A DNA stretch of 64,000 bases from Pseudomonas sp. P8_241 (GTDB lineage Bacteria; Pseudomonadota; Gammaproteobacteria; Pseudomonadales; Pseudomonadaceae). The notes under the pieces are model-generated. The model worked only from the letters and a program-made list of their open reading frames with translations, ran no database searches and was not told the DNA's origin. This document shows, piece by piece, positions 48,415 through 56,717 of this stretch; the stretch's first letter is position 1; every line of letters begins with the position of its first letter. The stretch is taken from NCBI RefSeq assembly GCF_034008315.1, contig NZ_CP125377.1:186001-250000 (forward strand). Direction: 5' to 3'. Position numbers and translations under genes: made by a program.

Positions 48415-49473
48415 ATGCACACGCCATTGCCCCTACGTGGCCGCGGCACCGCGACCAATCCCCATAATCGTTTCGCCCCCAATCGGTCGGTGGCCGAGGA
48501 CGACGGCTGGTACCAAGAGGTGCCGACCACACAAGGCACCGTGGTAAGCATCGAGGCGGCGAAAACCATCATCACCCGCAATACCTCGCCGGACTTGCCC
48601 TTCGATCGTTCGATCAATCCCTACCGGGGCTGTGAACACGGCTGCATTTATTGCTACGCGAGGCCGAGCCATGCTTATTGGGATATGTCGCCGGGGCTGG
48701 ATTTCGAAACCAAACTGATCGCCAAGACCAACGCTGTCGATGTGCTGGAGCAACAGCTGTCCAAGCGCGGCTACCAATGCGCGCCGATCAACCTCGGGTC
48801 CAACACCGATCCTTATCAGCCGATCGAGCGCGAATACAAGATCACCCGGCAAACCCTCGAAGTGTTGTTGCGCTATCGGCATCCGGTGACCATCGTCACC
48901 AAGGGCTCGCTGATTCTGCGCGATCTCGACCTGTTGACCGAGCTGGCCCGGCACAGGCTGGTGGCGGTGATGATCAGCCTGACCAGCCTGGACGACGAAC
49001 TCAAACGCATCCTTGAACCCCGCGCTGCGGCGCCAAAGGCCAGGCTGCGCGCGATCCGGGTGATGCGCGACGCAGGCATTCCTGTCGGTGTGTTGTGTTC
49101 ACCGATGATTCCGATGATCAACGACAGCGAACTCGAAAGCCTGCTCACCGAGGCTCAGGCGGCCGGGGCGCAAAGCGCTGCTTATATGATGTTGCGCCTG
49201 CCGTTGGAAGTGGCACCGTTGTTTGAAGAGTGGCTGGCTGCCCACTACCCGCAACGGGCCGCGCACGTGCTGAGCCTGATTCGCCAGAGCCGGGGTGGCG
49301 AGCTTTACGACAGTCGCTTTGGTTCACGAATGCGTGGCGAAGGTCCTTTTGCCGACCTGCTGGCGCAGCGCTTCGCCAAAGCGATCAAGCGCCTGGGACT
49401 CAATCATCGCGAAGGCTTCAATCTGGACTGCGATGCCTTTTGTCCGCCCGGTCGCCAGATGTCGTTGATTTGA
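48415..49473 (+). CDS. PA0069-family radical SAM protein (SplB-like), SOS-controlled
   Basis: 352 aa. The radical SAM cluster motif CEHGCIYCYARP (CxxxCxxC) is at about residues 73-84, with GSNTDPYQPIEREYKITR and TIVTKGSLILRDLDLL typical of the COG1533 group that includes spore photoproduct lyase-like repair enzymes. Substrate unknown. The ATG at 48415 follows AAGGG; the longer frame to 48358 crosses the LexA box and is rejected. The SOS box suggests a role after DNA damage. Confidence 0.92.
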   Translation: MHTPLPLRGRGTATNPHNRFAPNRSVAEDDGWYQEVPTTQGTVVSIEAAKTIITRNTSPDLPFDRSINPYRGCEHGCIYCYARPSHAYWDMSPGLDFETKLIAKTNAVDVLEQQLSKRGYQCAPINLGSNTDPYQPIEREYKITRQTLEVLLRYRHPVTIVTKGSLILRDLDLLTELARHRLVAVMISLTSLDDELKRILEPRAAAPKARLRAIRVMRDAGIPVGVLCSPMIPMINDSELESLLTEAQAAGAQSAAYMMLRLPLEVAPLFEEWLAAHYPQRAAHVLSLIRQSRGGELYDSRFGSRMRGEGPFADLLAQRFAKAIKRLGLNHREGFNLDCDAFCPPGRQMSLI

Positions 49474-49717
49474 GGACAATTGGCCTATCGTTGAGTACGG
49501 GCAATTTCATTTTGCCATTAAGCTGGTCACGTTTTTTGTGACCTGGAACACGCATTCCAGAGCGGTTTATTCAGTTTGAGTTAAGATTCGGCCGCTACCT
49601 TGTTCATCGAGTGACTGACGGGTCGAGGTGTTTCGACCTGGATGTTTTTTACACAGGCACTGGCTTCAGACCGGACAACACGGGAAGATTCCATGACTCC
49701 GATAAAGAGGATGAATC
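49474..49717. other. Intergenic region upstream of the beta-carbonic anhydrase gene
   Basis: 244 bp with no gene. Three small hairpins are visible: GGCAA/TTGCC near 49500, GGTCAC/GTGACC at 49525-49543 with a T-rich loop, and GGTCGA/TCGACC near 49621-49638 followed by a T-rich tract. The first two may end the radical SAM transcript; the last lies in the likely leader of the carbonic anhydrase mRNA. Confidence 0.45.
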
Positions 49718-50449
49718 ATGAGTGACAAGGATAAACAGCCGTTGGCTGCGTCGGCGTCCGCCGAACCTGAGGCGGAAACCGCCGATGCAGCGCTGCAGCA
49801 TATCGTTGAAGGCTTTTTGCATTTTCATCATGAGATCTTTCCCCAGCAGGAAGAACTCTTCAAGAAACTCGCCACGGCTCAGCGGCCGCGCGCGATGTTC
49901 ATTGCTTGCGCCGACTCGCGCATCGTTCCGGAATTGATCACCCAAAGTGCCCCCGGCGACCTGTTCGTGACCCGTAATGTGGGCAATGTTGTGCCGCCCT
50001 ACGGGCAAATGAACGGTGGTGTTTCCACCGCTATCGAGTACGCGGTGCTGGCGCTTGGCGTGCATCACATCATCATTTGTGGGCATTCCGATTGCGGCGC
50101 GATGCGCGCGGTCCTCAACCCCCAGAGCCTGGAAAAAATGCCCACGGTCAAAGCCTGGCTGCGGCATGCCGAAGTGGCGAAGACCATGGTCCAGGACAAC
50201 TGCCACTGCGCTAACGAAAGCGAAAGTATGCACATCCTCACCGAAGAGAATGTCATCGCCCAATTACAGCACCTGCGCACGCATCCGTCGGTGGCCTCGC
50301 GCATGGCCAATGGTCAGTTGTTTATCCACGGTTGGGTCTACAACATCGAAACCAGCGAAATCAAAGCCTACGATGCCGATCAAGGTTGTTTCCTGCCGCT
50401 CAATGGCAGCCTGCCGATTCCCGTGGCGACGCCCAAAGCGCGCTTCTAA
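49718..50449 (+). CDS. Beta-class carbonic anhydrase
   Basis: Cytoplasmic zinc enzyme interconverting CO2 and bicarbonate. 243 aa. Zinc ligands are in FIACADSRIVPE (C and active-site D-R pair) and GHSDCGAMRAV (H and C). Residues 1-25 form an unstructured acidic/Ala-rich extension. AGAGGA precedes the ATG. Followed after 90 bp by a SulP gene in the same direction, suggesting a bicarbonate supply pair. Confidence 0.95.
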   Translation: MSDKDKQPLAASASAEPEAETADAALQHIVEGFLHFHHEIFPQQEELFKKLATAQRPRAMFIACADSRIVPELITQSAPGDLFVTRNVGNVVPPYGQMNGGVSTAIEYAVLALGVHHIIICGHSDCGAMRAVLNPQSLEKMPTVKAWLRHAEVAKTMVQDNCHCANESESMHILTEENVIAQLQHLRTHPSVASRMANGQLFIHGWVYNIETSEIKAYDADQGCFLPLNGSLPIPVATPKARF

Positions 50450-50539
50450 ATCCTCCTAAATCCTTGTGTGGTTTAGCCGAGGCTGCCGATCAGGCAGCCC
50501 GGCTTTGCCATGCCTGAAGAAAACTTCGGGAGAGTCACC

Positions 50540-52066
50540 ATGCGTGCTGCTCAACTCAAAGCTGTTCTGCCACGGGAGCTGCTGGCTTCGGTGGTTGTGT
50601 TTCTGGTCGCCCTGCCCTTGTGCATGGGCATCGCGATTGCCTCGGGATTGCCGCCAGCCAAAGGCCTGATCACTGGCATCATCGGCGGATTGGTGGTCGG
50701 CTGGCTGGCGGGTTCGCCGCTGCAAGTCAGCGGTCCGGCGGCGGGTCTGGCGGTTCTGGTGTTCGAGCTGGTGCGCCAGCACGGTATCGCCATGCTCGGG
50801 CCGATTCTGTTGCTCGCCGGTTTTCTTCAATTGGTGGCCGGTCGTTTAAAGCTGGGCTGCTGGTTCCGCGTAACGGCGCCTGCGGTGGTGTACGGCATGC
50901 TGGCCGGGATTGGTGTGTTAATCGTTCTGTCTCAGGTACACGTGATGCTGGATGCCGTGCCCAAACCCTCGGGCCTGGAGAATCTGGCCGGTTTCCCGCA
51001 AGCGCTGGCACAGGCATTGCCGACACTGGGCTGGCAAGCCGGATTACTCGGGTTGTCGACGATTGCCGTGATGTGGCTGTGGGAAAAATTCCGCCCGCAA
51101 TCCCTGCGTTTTGTTCCGGGTGCGCTACTGGGTGTCGGCCTGGCAACCCTTGCCAGTCTGGTGTTGGCATTGCAGGTCAAACGGGTCGAGGTGCCGGCCA
51201 ATCTGACGGAAGCCATCGACTGGTTGAAGCCGGCGGACTTGCTCAACCTGGCTGATCCGACCTTGTTGGTCGCCGCGATTGCCGTGGCCTTCATCGCCAG
51301 CGCCGAGACGCTGCTCTCGGCTGCAGCGGTTGATCGCATGCACAGCGGTCAGCGCTCTGACTTCGACCGGGAGTTGTCTGCTCAGGGAATCGGCAACATG
51401 CTGTGCGGCTTGCTCGGGGCGTTGCCGATGACCGGCGTTATCGTGCGCAGTTCGGCCAACGTGCAGGCGGGCGCCACAACCCGCTTCTCGACCATATTCC
51501 ACGGGTTGTGGTTACTGGCGTTCGTGCTGTTGCTGTCCAGCGTGCTGCAGAGCATTCCGGTGGCGAGCCTGGCGGGCGTGTTGGTGTACACCGGTTTCAA
51601 GCTGGTAGACCTCAAGGTCTTTCGGGGGTTGGGCCGCTATGGGCGGGCGCCGATGTTCACCTATGCGGCTACCGCCCTCGCCATCGTACTTACGGACTTG
51701 CTCACGGGTGTTTTGATTGGCTTCGGCCTGACGCTGGTGAAGTTGGCATTAAAGGCTTCGCGCTTGAAAATCAGCTTGATCGACCTGCCTAAGCAAGGGG
51801 AAATGGAACTGCGTCTGGTGGGCGCGGCAACCTTTCTCAAAGTGCCGGCGCTGACCCAGGTGCTGGGCAGCATCCCTGCGGGTACGACGGTGCATGTGCC
51901 GCTCAATAACCTGAGCTACATCGATCACTCGTGTCTGGAGTTGCTGGAGGAATGGGGACGGGCGAACTCGGCAAAGGGGTCGAAACTGTTGATTGAGTCG
52001 CGGGGATTGAAGCGCAGGCTTGAAGGCAGGGTTCGTACCACCACCGGCATCGGCGCTGCTGGCTAA
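50540..52066 (+). CDS. SulP-family transporter, probable bicarbonate carrier
   Basis: 508-aa permease with about 10-12 membrane segments (ELLASVVVFLVALPLCMGIAIASGLPPAKGLITGIIGG at the start) and a short C-terminal STAS-like domain (LNNLSYIDHSCLELLEEWG, about 425-490). Start at ATG 50540 follows GGGAGAG; the first in-frame Met 30 nt upstream lacks a site. The adjacent carbonic anhydrase supports bicarbonate rather than sulfate as substrate. It belongs to a different SulP subtype from the copy at 26779. Confidence 0.9.
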   Translation: MRAAQLKAVLPRELLASVVVFLVALPLCMGIAIASGLPPAKGLITGIIGGLVVGWLAGSPLQVSGPAAGLAVLVFELVRQHGIAMLGPILLLAGFLQLVAGRLKLGCWFRVTAPAVVYGMLAGIGVLIVLSQVHVMLDAVPKPSGLENLAGFPQALAQALPTLGWQAGLLGLSTIAVMWLWEKFRPQSLRFVPGALLGVGLATLASLVLALQVKRVEVPANLTEAIDWLKPADLLNLADPTLLVAAIAVAFIASAETLLSAAAVDRMHSGQRSDFDRELSAQGIGNMLCGLLGALPMTGVIVRSSANVQAGATTRFSTIFHGLWLLAFVLLLSSVLQSIPVASLAGVLVYTGFKLVDLKVFRGLGRYGRAPMFTYAATALAIVLTDLLTGVLIGFGLTLVKLALKASRLKISLIDLPKQGEMELRLVGAATFLKVPALTQVLGSIPAGTTVHVPLNNLSYIDHSCLELLEEWGRANSAKGSKLLIESRGLKRRLEGRVRTTTGIGAAG

Positions 52067-52073
52067 AAAACAA

Positions 52074-52163
52074 TGCAGGAGCGAGCTTGTTCGCGATGGT
52101 GGCGGATCACTCAACGTTGATGTTGAATGACATGGCCTCATCGCGAGCAAGTTCGCTCCTGCA
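52074..52163. repeat. Inverted REP pair after the SulP gene
   Basis: TGCAGGAGCGAGCTTGTTCG... and mirror ATCGCGAGCAAGTTCGCTCC..., about 36 bp apart, between convergent 3' ends. Confidence 0.86.
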
Positions 52164-52185
52164 GGGGGTTGTGGTTACCGGTTGA

Positions 52186-52836
52186 TCAAGCCGCCGGCTG
52201 ATCCAGTTCCAGGCCTACACCCAGACGACGGCCCATGCACGGCCAGCGTTTCCACGCGGCGCCGGTGTCCGGGCTGGCGAGTTTCTCGCGATAGGTTTCC
52301 ACCGATTCCAGCGCGAAGCTTTCGTCGTCGAGCATCTCGTCGATGGCGTGGTGCACCACTTCATCCAGTTGGTTGGCGAACGACTCACCGATCAATTGGT
52401 GAGCAATCAGGTTGGCGACAGTCATGTCCAGGGGGATCAGTGGCTGGCCGAGATGCTTGATGTACAGGTCGTTGACCTCTTCGACAAAACGGTGCGCCAG
52501 ATAGGCTTCGTCCAGCAAACTGTCCAGCCCGACGTGGCCGATCATGATGTCGGGCGGTTGAACGAAGTACTGTTCGGCGATTTTCAGCACCGGTTTGATC
52601 TGTGACTCAATGCCCGCTTCCCTGGCGACTTCATTGGCTGCATCCAGCAGATCAGGCACTTCTTCAATGTAGGCGGCGACAAATCGGGTCAGCACGCCGT
52701 TGGTATCGGTTTGCGGCAGTTGGATTGCCGGGTGCAGATGAGGCAGTTTGCTTTCCAGCTGACGTGTCAGCAGGCCGGTCTCGGCTTCGTGTTGTTGGGC
52801 TTTTTGGATCTGCTCGCGCAATGCGGCGGTGTTCAT
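52186..52836 (-). CDS. Conserved hypothetical protein (PA0104-like) next to the cox operon
   Basis: 216 aa, soluble, acidic and helical, no signal peptide. Repeated acidic and Leu-rich stretches (EVPDLLDAANEVAREAG, MIGHVGLDSLLDEAYLAHRFVEEVND, VVHHAIDEMLDDESFALESVETYREKL) suggest an all-alpha fold. It is a conserved neighbour of coxB in Pseudomonas but I know no function. Start at ATG 52836 (MNTAALREQIQKAQQHEAETG); the extension to 52911 has no support. Confidence 0.78.
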   Translation of the reverse strand: MNTAALREQIQKAQQHEAETGLLTRQLESKLPHLHPAIQLPQTDTNGVLTRFVAAYIEEVPDLLDAANEVAREAGIESQIKPVLKIAEQYFVQPPDIMIGHVGLDSLLDEAYLAHRFVEEVNDLYIKHLGQPLIPLDMTVANLIAHQLIGESFANQLDEVVHHAIDEMLDDESFALESVETYREKLASPDTGAAWKRWPCMGRRLGVGLELDQPAA

Positions 52837-53037
52837 GAAAACTCCAGGGAACAAGGCAATGAAATAGGGAAGACATAACTTAGCTGGCTTACGAAAAATG
52901 CTAAGACGCATTTGTCATAATTATTTCATCCTTGAGACGGCCCCGTTATATCGGTTTGCCACCACTCGTCTGCATCCTTCTCCATTCGTGGCCTGCAAAG
53001 CAAGTTAATGCTGTTTCAGATCATTTACGCCTTCACG

Positions 53038-53065
53038 TTGCGAGGTCGAAGGTGCTGGCTATACT
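53038..53065 (+). promoter_or_regulatory. Sigma-S-type promoter of the cox operon
   Basis: TTGCGA at 53038, a 16-bp spacer, then CTATACT at 53059-53065, an exact sigma-S extended -10. Transcription would start near 53072. This agrees with reports that the P. aeruginosa aa3 oxidase is RpoS-dependent and starvation-induced. Confidence 0.62.
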
Positions 53066-53087
53066 CGGGTTGGAATGGAGTTAGCTG

Positions 53088-53135
53088 ATGACGCCCGACT
53101 GCATATGCAGCAAGGCCCGGTGCTCAAGTTCGTAG
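53088..53135 (+). CDS. Candidate upstream ORF/leader peptide of coxB (15 aa, three cysteines)
   Basis: The frame reads MTPDCICSKARCSSS. GGAG lies 7 nt before the ATG, an ideal ribosome-binding spacing, and the start would be about 16 nt from the predicted transcript 5' end. The C-x-C-x4-C arrangement could bind a metal such as copper, but that is conjecture. It may be translated by chance with no function. Confidence 0.35.
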   Translation: MTPDCICSKARCSSS

Positions 53136-53205
53136 TCTGATGCAGCCGCTCCCTTGCCGCAGGTGAAAGCCGGCGGGATAACAAGAACGATAAGGGGAAC
53201 CCGCA

Positions 53206-54333
53206 ATGATGCGACATCCACATGTCTGGATGGGCCTCCTGTTGTGGTCGATTTTCAGTCAGGCGCAAGCGGCCTGGACTGTGAATATGGCGCCTGGAGC
53301 GACTGAAATCAGTCACGCTGTGTTTGACCTGCACATGACCATTTTCTGGATCTGTGTGGTGATCGGCATCATCGTCTTTGGTGCCATGTTCTGGTCGATG
53401 ATCCTCCACCGCCGCTCAACCGGGCAGGTGGCCGCCAAATTTCATGAAAGCACCACCGTCGAAATCCTCTGGACCATCGTGCCCTTCCTGATCCTGGTGG
53501 CGATGGCAATTCCTGCTACCGCGACCCTGATCAAGATGTACGACGCCAGTGAGCCGGAGATTGATATCCAGGTCACCGGTTACCAGTGGAAGTGGCACTA
53601 CAAATATCTGGGCCAGGACGTCGAGTTCTTCAGCAACCTGGCCACTCCCGCCGATCAGATTCACAACAAGGAAGCCAAGGGCGAGCATTACTTGCTTGAG
53701 GTCGACAAACCCCTGGTGTTGCCGGTCGGCGCCAAGGTGCGCTTCCTGGTGACCTCTGCCGATGTGATCCACTCCTGGTGGGTGCCGGCCTTTGCCGTCA
53801 AGCGCGACGCGATCCCTGGGTTCGTCAACGAAGCCTGGACTCGCATCGACAAGCCCGGCATCTACCGTGGCCAGTGTGCTGAGTTGTGCGGCAAGGATCA
53901 CGGCTTCATGCCGACTGTGGTCGAGGTCAAGGAAAAGGCCGATTACGAAAAATGGCTGGCCGAACGCAAGGCTGAAGCCGCGCAACTCAAAGAGCTGACC
54001 AGCAAGGAATGGACCCTCGACGAGCTCAAAGAACGCGGCGACAAGGTCTACCACACCACCTGCGTGGCCTGTCACCAGGCCGAAGGTCAGGGCCTGCCGC
54101 CAATGTTCCCGGCACTCAAGGGCTCGAAAATCGCCACAGGACCGAAAGACGCTCACCTGGGCATTGTCTTCCATGGCAAGCCTGGCACAGCGATGGCGGC
54201 ATTCGGCAAACAGCTCTCGGAAGTCGATATCGCAGCGGTCGTGACCTATGAACGCAACGCCTGGGGCAACAACAAGGGCGACATGGTCACGCCTAAAGAA
54301 GTGCTGGAGCTGAAACAGGCGGAAAGCAAATGA
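53206..54333 (+). CDS. coxB: Cytochrome c oxidase subunit II with fused cytochrome c domain
   Basis: Electron-entry subunit of the haem-copper oxidase. Signal peptide to about residue 22, two membrane helices (FWICVVIGIIVFGAMFW; ILWTIVPFLILVAMAIPA), and the CuA domain with TGYQWKWHYKYLG and ligand motif CAELCGKDHGFM. A C-terminal class I cytochrome c (CVACHQ, with distal Met in GTAMAAFG) makes it a caa3-type subunit II. 375 aa. AAGGGGA precedes the start. First gene of the oxidase operon. Confidence 0.96.
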   Translation: MMRHPHVWMGLLLWSIFSQAQAAWTVNMAPGATEISHAVFDLHMTIFWICVVIGIIVFGAMFWSMILHRRSTGQVAAKFHESTTVEILWTIVPFLILVAMAIPATATLIKMYDASEPEIDIQVTGYQWKWHYKYLGQDVEFFSNLATPADQIHNKEAKGEHYLLEVDKPLVLPVGAKVRFLVTSADVIHSWWVPAFAVKRDAIPGFVNEAWTRIDKPGIYRGQCAELCGKDHGFMPTVVEVKEKADYEKWLAERKAEAAQLKELTSKEWTLDELKERGDKVYHTTCVACHQAEGQGLPPMFPALKGSKIATGPKDAHLGIVFHGKPGTAMAAFGKQLSEVDIAAVVTYERNAWGNNKGDMVTPKEVLELKQAESK

Positions 54334-54415
54334 CCCAGTCTATTGCGCATATAAGGAACCGGTCGGGGCAGAGCGCCCCGGCCTGCCCCGCCCCTCTCTT
54401 TGCAGGAGACAAACC

Positions 54416-56002
54416 ATGAGCGCCGTCATCGATGACCATGGTCATGCCGACCACGCCCACGGCCCCGCCAAAGGCCTGATGCGTTGGGTGCTGACCACCA
54501 ACCACAAGGACATCGGTACGCTGTACCTGTGGTTTGCGTTCTCCATGTTCCTGCTGGGTGGGTCGTTCGCGATGGTGATTCGCGCCGAGCTGTTCCAGCC
54601 AGGGCTGCAAATCGTCCAGCCTGAATTCTTCAACCAGATGACCACCATGCACGGTCTGGTGATGGTCTTCGGTGCGGTGATGCCGGCCTTCGTCGGCCTC
54701 GCCAACTGGATGATCCCGCTGATGATCGGTGCGCCGGACATGGCGCTGCCGCGCATGAACAACTTCAGTTTCTGGCTATTGCCGGCGGCGTTCATCCTGC
54801 TGGTCTCGACCCTGTTCACCCCCGGTGGCGGACCGAACTTCGGCTGGACGTTCTACGCACCGTTGTCGACGACGTATGCGCCGGAAAGCGTGACCTTCTT
54901 CATCTTCGCCATCCACTTGATGGGGATCAGTTCGATCATGGGCGCGATCAACGTGATCGCCACCATCCTCAACTTGCGCGCCCCCGGCATGACGCTGATG
55001 AAAATGCCGCTGTTCGTCTGGACTTGGCTGATCACTGCGTTCTTGCTGATCGCGGTAATGCCGGTGCTGGCCGGGTGCGTGACGATGATGCTGATGGACA
55101 TCCACTTCGGCACCAGCTTCTTCAGTGCCGCCGGTGGCGGTGATCCGGTGTTGTTCCAGCATGTGTTCTGGTTCTTCGGTCACCCGGAGGTGTACATCAT
55201 GATTCTGCCGGCCTTCGGCGCCGTCAGCTCGATCATCCCGACCTTCTCGCGCAAACCGCTGTTCGGCTACACCTCGATGGTCTACGCCACCGCGAGCATC
55301 GCGTTCCTGTCGTTCATTGTCTGGGCGCACCATATGTTCGTGGTCGGCATACCGCTAGTGGGCGAACTGTTCTTCATGTACGCCACGCTGCTGATCGCGG
55401 TGCCCACGGGTGTGAAGGTGTTCAACTGGGCCAGCACCATGTGGCAAGGCTCGCTGACCTTCGAGACGCCGATGCTGTTTGCGGTGGCGTTCGTGATCCT
55501 GTTTTCCATCGGCGGGTTCTCCGGGTTGATGCTGGCCATCGCCCCGGCGGACTTCCAGTACCAGGACACCTACTTCGTGGTTGCGCACTTCCACTATGTA
55601 TTGGTGCCGGGAGCGATCTTCGGGATTTTCGCCTCGGCCTACTACTGGTTGCCGAAGTGGACCGGCCACATGTACGACGAAACCCTCGGCAAGCTGCATT
55701 TCTGGCTGTCGTTCATCGGCATGAACATGGCTTTCTTCCCGATGCACTTTGTGGGGTTGGCGGGCATGCCTCGGCGGATTCCGGACTACAACCTGCAATT
55801 CGCCGATTTCAACATGGTGTCGTCGATCGGCGCATTCATGTTCGGTGCCACGCAGATCTTCTTCCTGTTCATCGTGATCAAGACCATTCGCGGCGGCCCG
55901 CCTGCACCGGCCAAACCATGGGATGGGGCTGAGGGCCTGGAGTGGAGCATCCCGTCACCAGCGCCGTATCACACCTTCACCACGCCGCCGGAAGTGAAAT
56001 GA
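54416..56002 (+). CDS. coxA: Cytochrome c oxidase subunit I
   Basis: Catalytic subunit with haems a, a3 and CuB. 528 aa, 12 membrane helices. Conserved histidine motifs: MHGLVMVFGAVMPAF (low-spin haem ligand), WFFGHPEVYIMILPAFG (CuB ligand and Tyr cross-link), WAHHMFVVG (CuB) and VVAHFHYVLVPGA (haem ligands). GGAG precedes the ATG. Located 82 nt after coxB. Confidence 0.97.
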   Translation: MSAVIDDHGHADHAHGPAKGLMRWVLTTNHKDIGTLYLWFAFSMFLLGGSFAMVIRAELFQPGLQIVQPEFFNQMTTMHGLVMVFGAVMPAFVGLANWMIPLMIGAPDMALPRMNNFSFWLLPAAFILLVSTLFTPGGGPNFGWTFYAPLSTTYAPESVTFFIFAIHLMGISSIMGAINVIATILNLRAPGMTLMKMPLFVWTWLITAFLLIAVMPVLAGCVTMMLMDIHFGTSFFSAAGGGDPVLFQHVFWFFGHPEVYIMILPAFGAVSSIIPTFSRKPLFGYTSMVYATASIAFLSFIVWAHHMFVVGIPLVGELFFMYATLLIAVPTGVKVFNWASTMWQGSLTFETPMLFAVAFVILFSIGGFSGLMLAIAPADFQYQDTYFVVAHFHYVLVPGAIFGIFASAYYWLPKWTGHMYDETLGKLHFWLSFIGMNMAFFPMHFVGLAGMPRRIPDYNLQFADFNMVSSIGAFMFGATQIFFLFIVIKTIRGGPPAPAKPWDGAEGLEWSIPSPAPYHTFTTPPEVK

Positions 56003-56013
56003 ACACGGTCTTC

Positions 56014-56117
56014 CCTGTAGGAGCGAGCCTGCTCGCGATGGTTGTCAGAACGCACGCTGGAAGCCTGACACCCCGCGGTGGTTTCAGGTTCTTCGCGAGC
56101 AGGCTCGCTCCTACAGG
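56014..56117. repeat. Inverted REP pair inside the cox operon
   Basis: CCTGTAGGAGCGAGCCTGCT and mirror GCGAGCAGGCTCGCTCCTAC, 48 bp apart, directly between coxA and ctaG. It can form a long hairpin in the mRNA and may lower or stabilise expression of one side. Confidence 0.86.
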
Positions 56118-56140
56118 GGCTCCGGTGGAGTCAAAAAATC

Positions 56141-56692
56141 ATGGCTGATTCGATTTCGATGAAGAAGCTGGTCTCGCGCCTGTTGCTGGTGGTGGTGGCG
56201 ATGTTTGTATTCGGATTCGCCCTGGTGCCGATCTACGACGTGATGTGCAGGGCATTCGGCATTAACGGCAAGACCGCGGGGCAGTATGAGGGTGAGCAAA
56301 CGGTCGACACCTCGCGCCAGGTGCGTGTGCAGTTTCTGTCGACCAACACCGCCGACATGCCATGGGACTTTTACCCAAAACATGACGAATTGACCGCGAA
56401 CCCGGGGGCAGTGAACGAGATGATCTTCATCGCCCACAACCCCACCGATAAACCGATGAGCGCCCAGGCTGTGCCGAGCATAGCGCCCAGCAACGCGGCG
56501 GCGTATTTCCACAAGACCGAATGTTTCTGCTTTACCCAGCAAGTGCTGCAGCCCGGCCAACGGATCGAGATGCCGGTACGTTTCATCGTTGACCGTGACA
56601 TGCCCAAGGATGTGAAGCACCTGACGCTGTCCTACACGCTGTTCGATATCACCGCCCGACATCCACCGGTAGCTGTAAACACTGGCGGCTGA
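56141..56692 (+). CDS. ctaG: Cytochrome c oxidase assembly protein CtaG (Cox11)
   Basis: Membrane-anchored copper chaperone delivering CuB to subunit I. 183 aa: one N-terminal helix (LVSRLLLVVVAMFVFGFALVPIYDVMC) and a periplasmic domain with the copper motif ECFCFTQQ and RFIVDRDMP. GGAG is well placed before ATG 56141. Immediately downstream of a REP pair. Confidence 0.96.
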   Translation: MADSISMKKLVSRLLLVVVAMFVFGFALVPIYDVMCRAFGINGKTAGQYEGEQTVDTSRQVRVQFLSTNTADMPWDFYPKHDELTANPGAVNEMIFIAHNPTDKPMSAQAVPSIAPSNAAAYFHKTECFCFTQQVLQPGQRIEMPVRFIVDRDMPKDVKHLTLSYTLFDITARHPPVAVNTGG

Positions 56693-56717
56693 GCGTGCCC
56701 GATAAGGAGAACAATAA

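Larger units (their letters stand above)
52837..53205. other. Regulatory region upstream of coxB
   Basis: A 369-bp intergenic region between divergent genes. It holds a sigma-S-like promoter (53038-53065), a likely transcribed leader from about 53072, and a 15-codon upstream frame (53088-53135) ahead of coxB. Confidence 0.6.
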
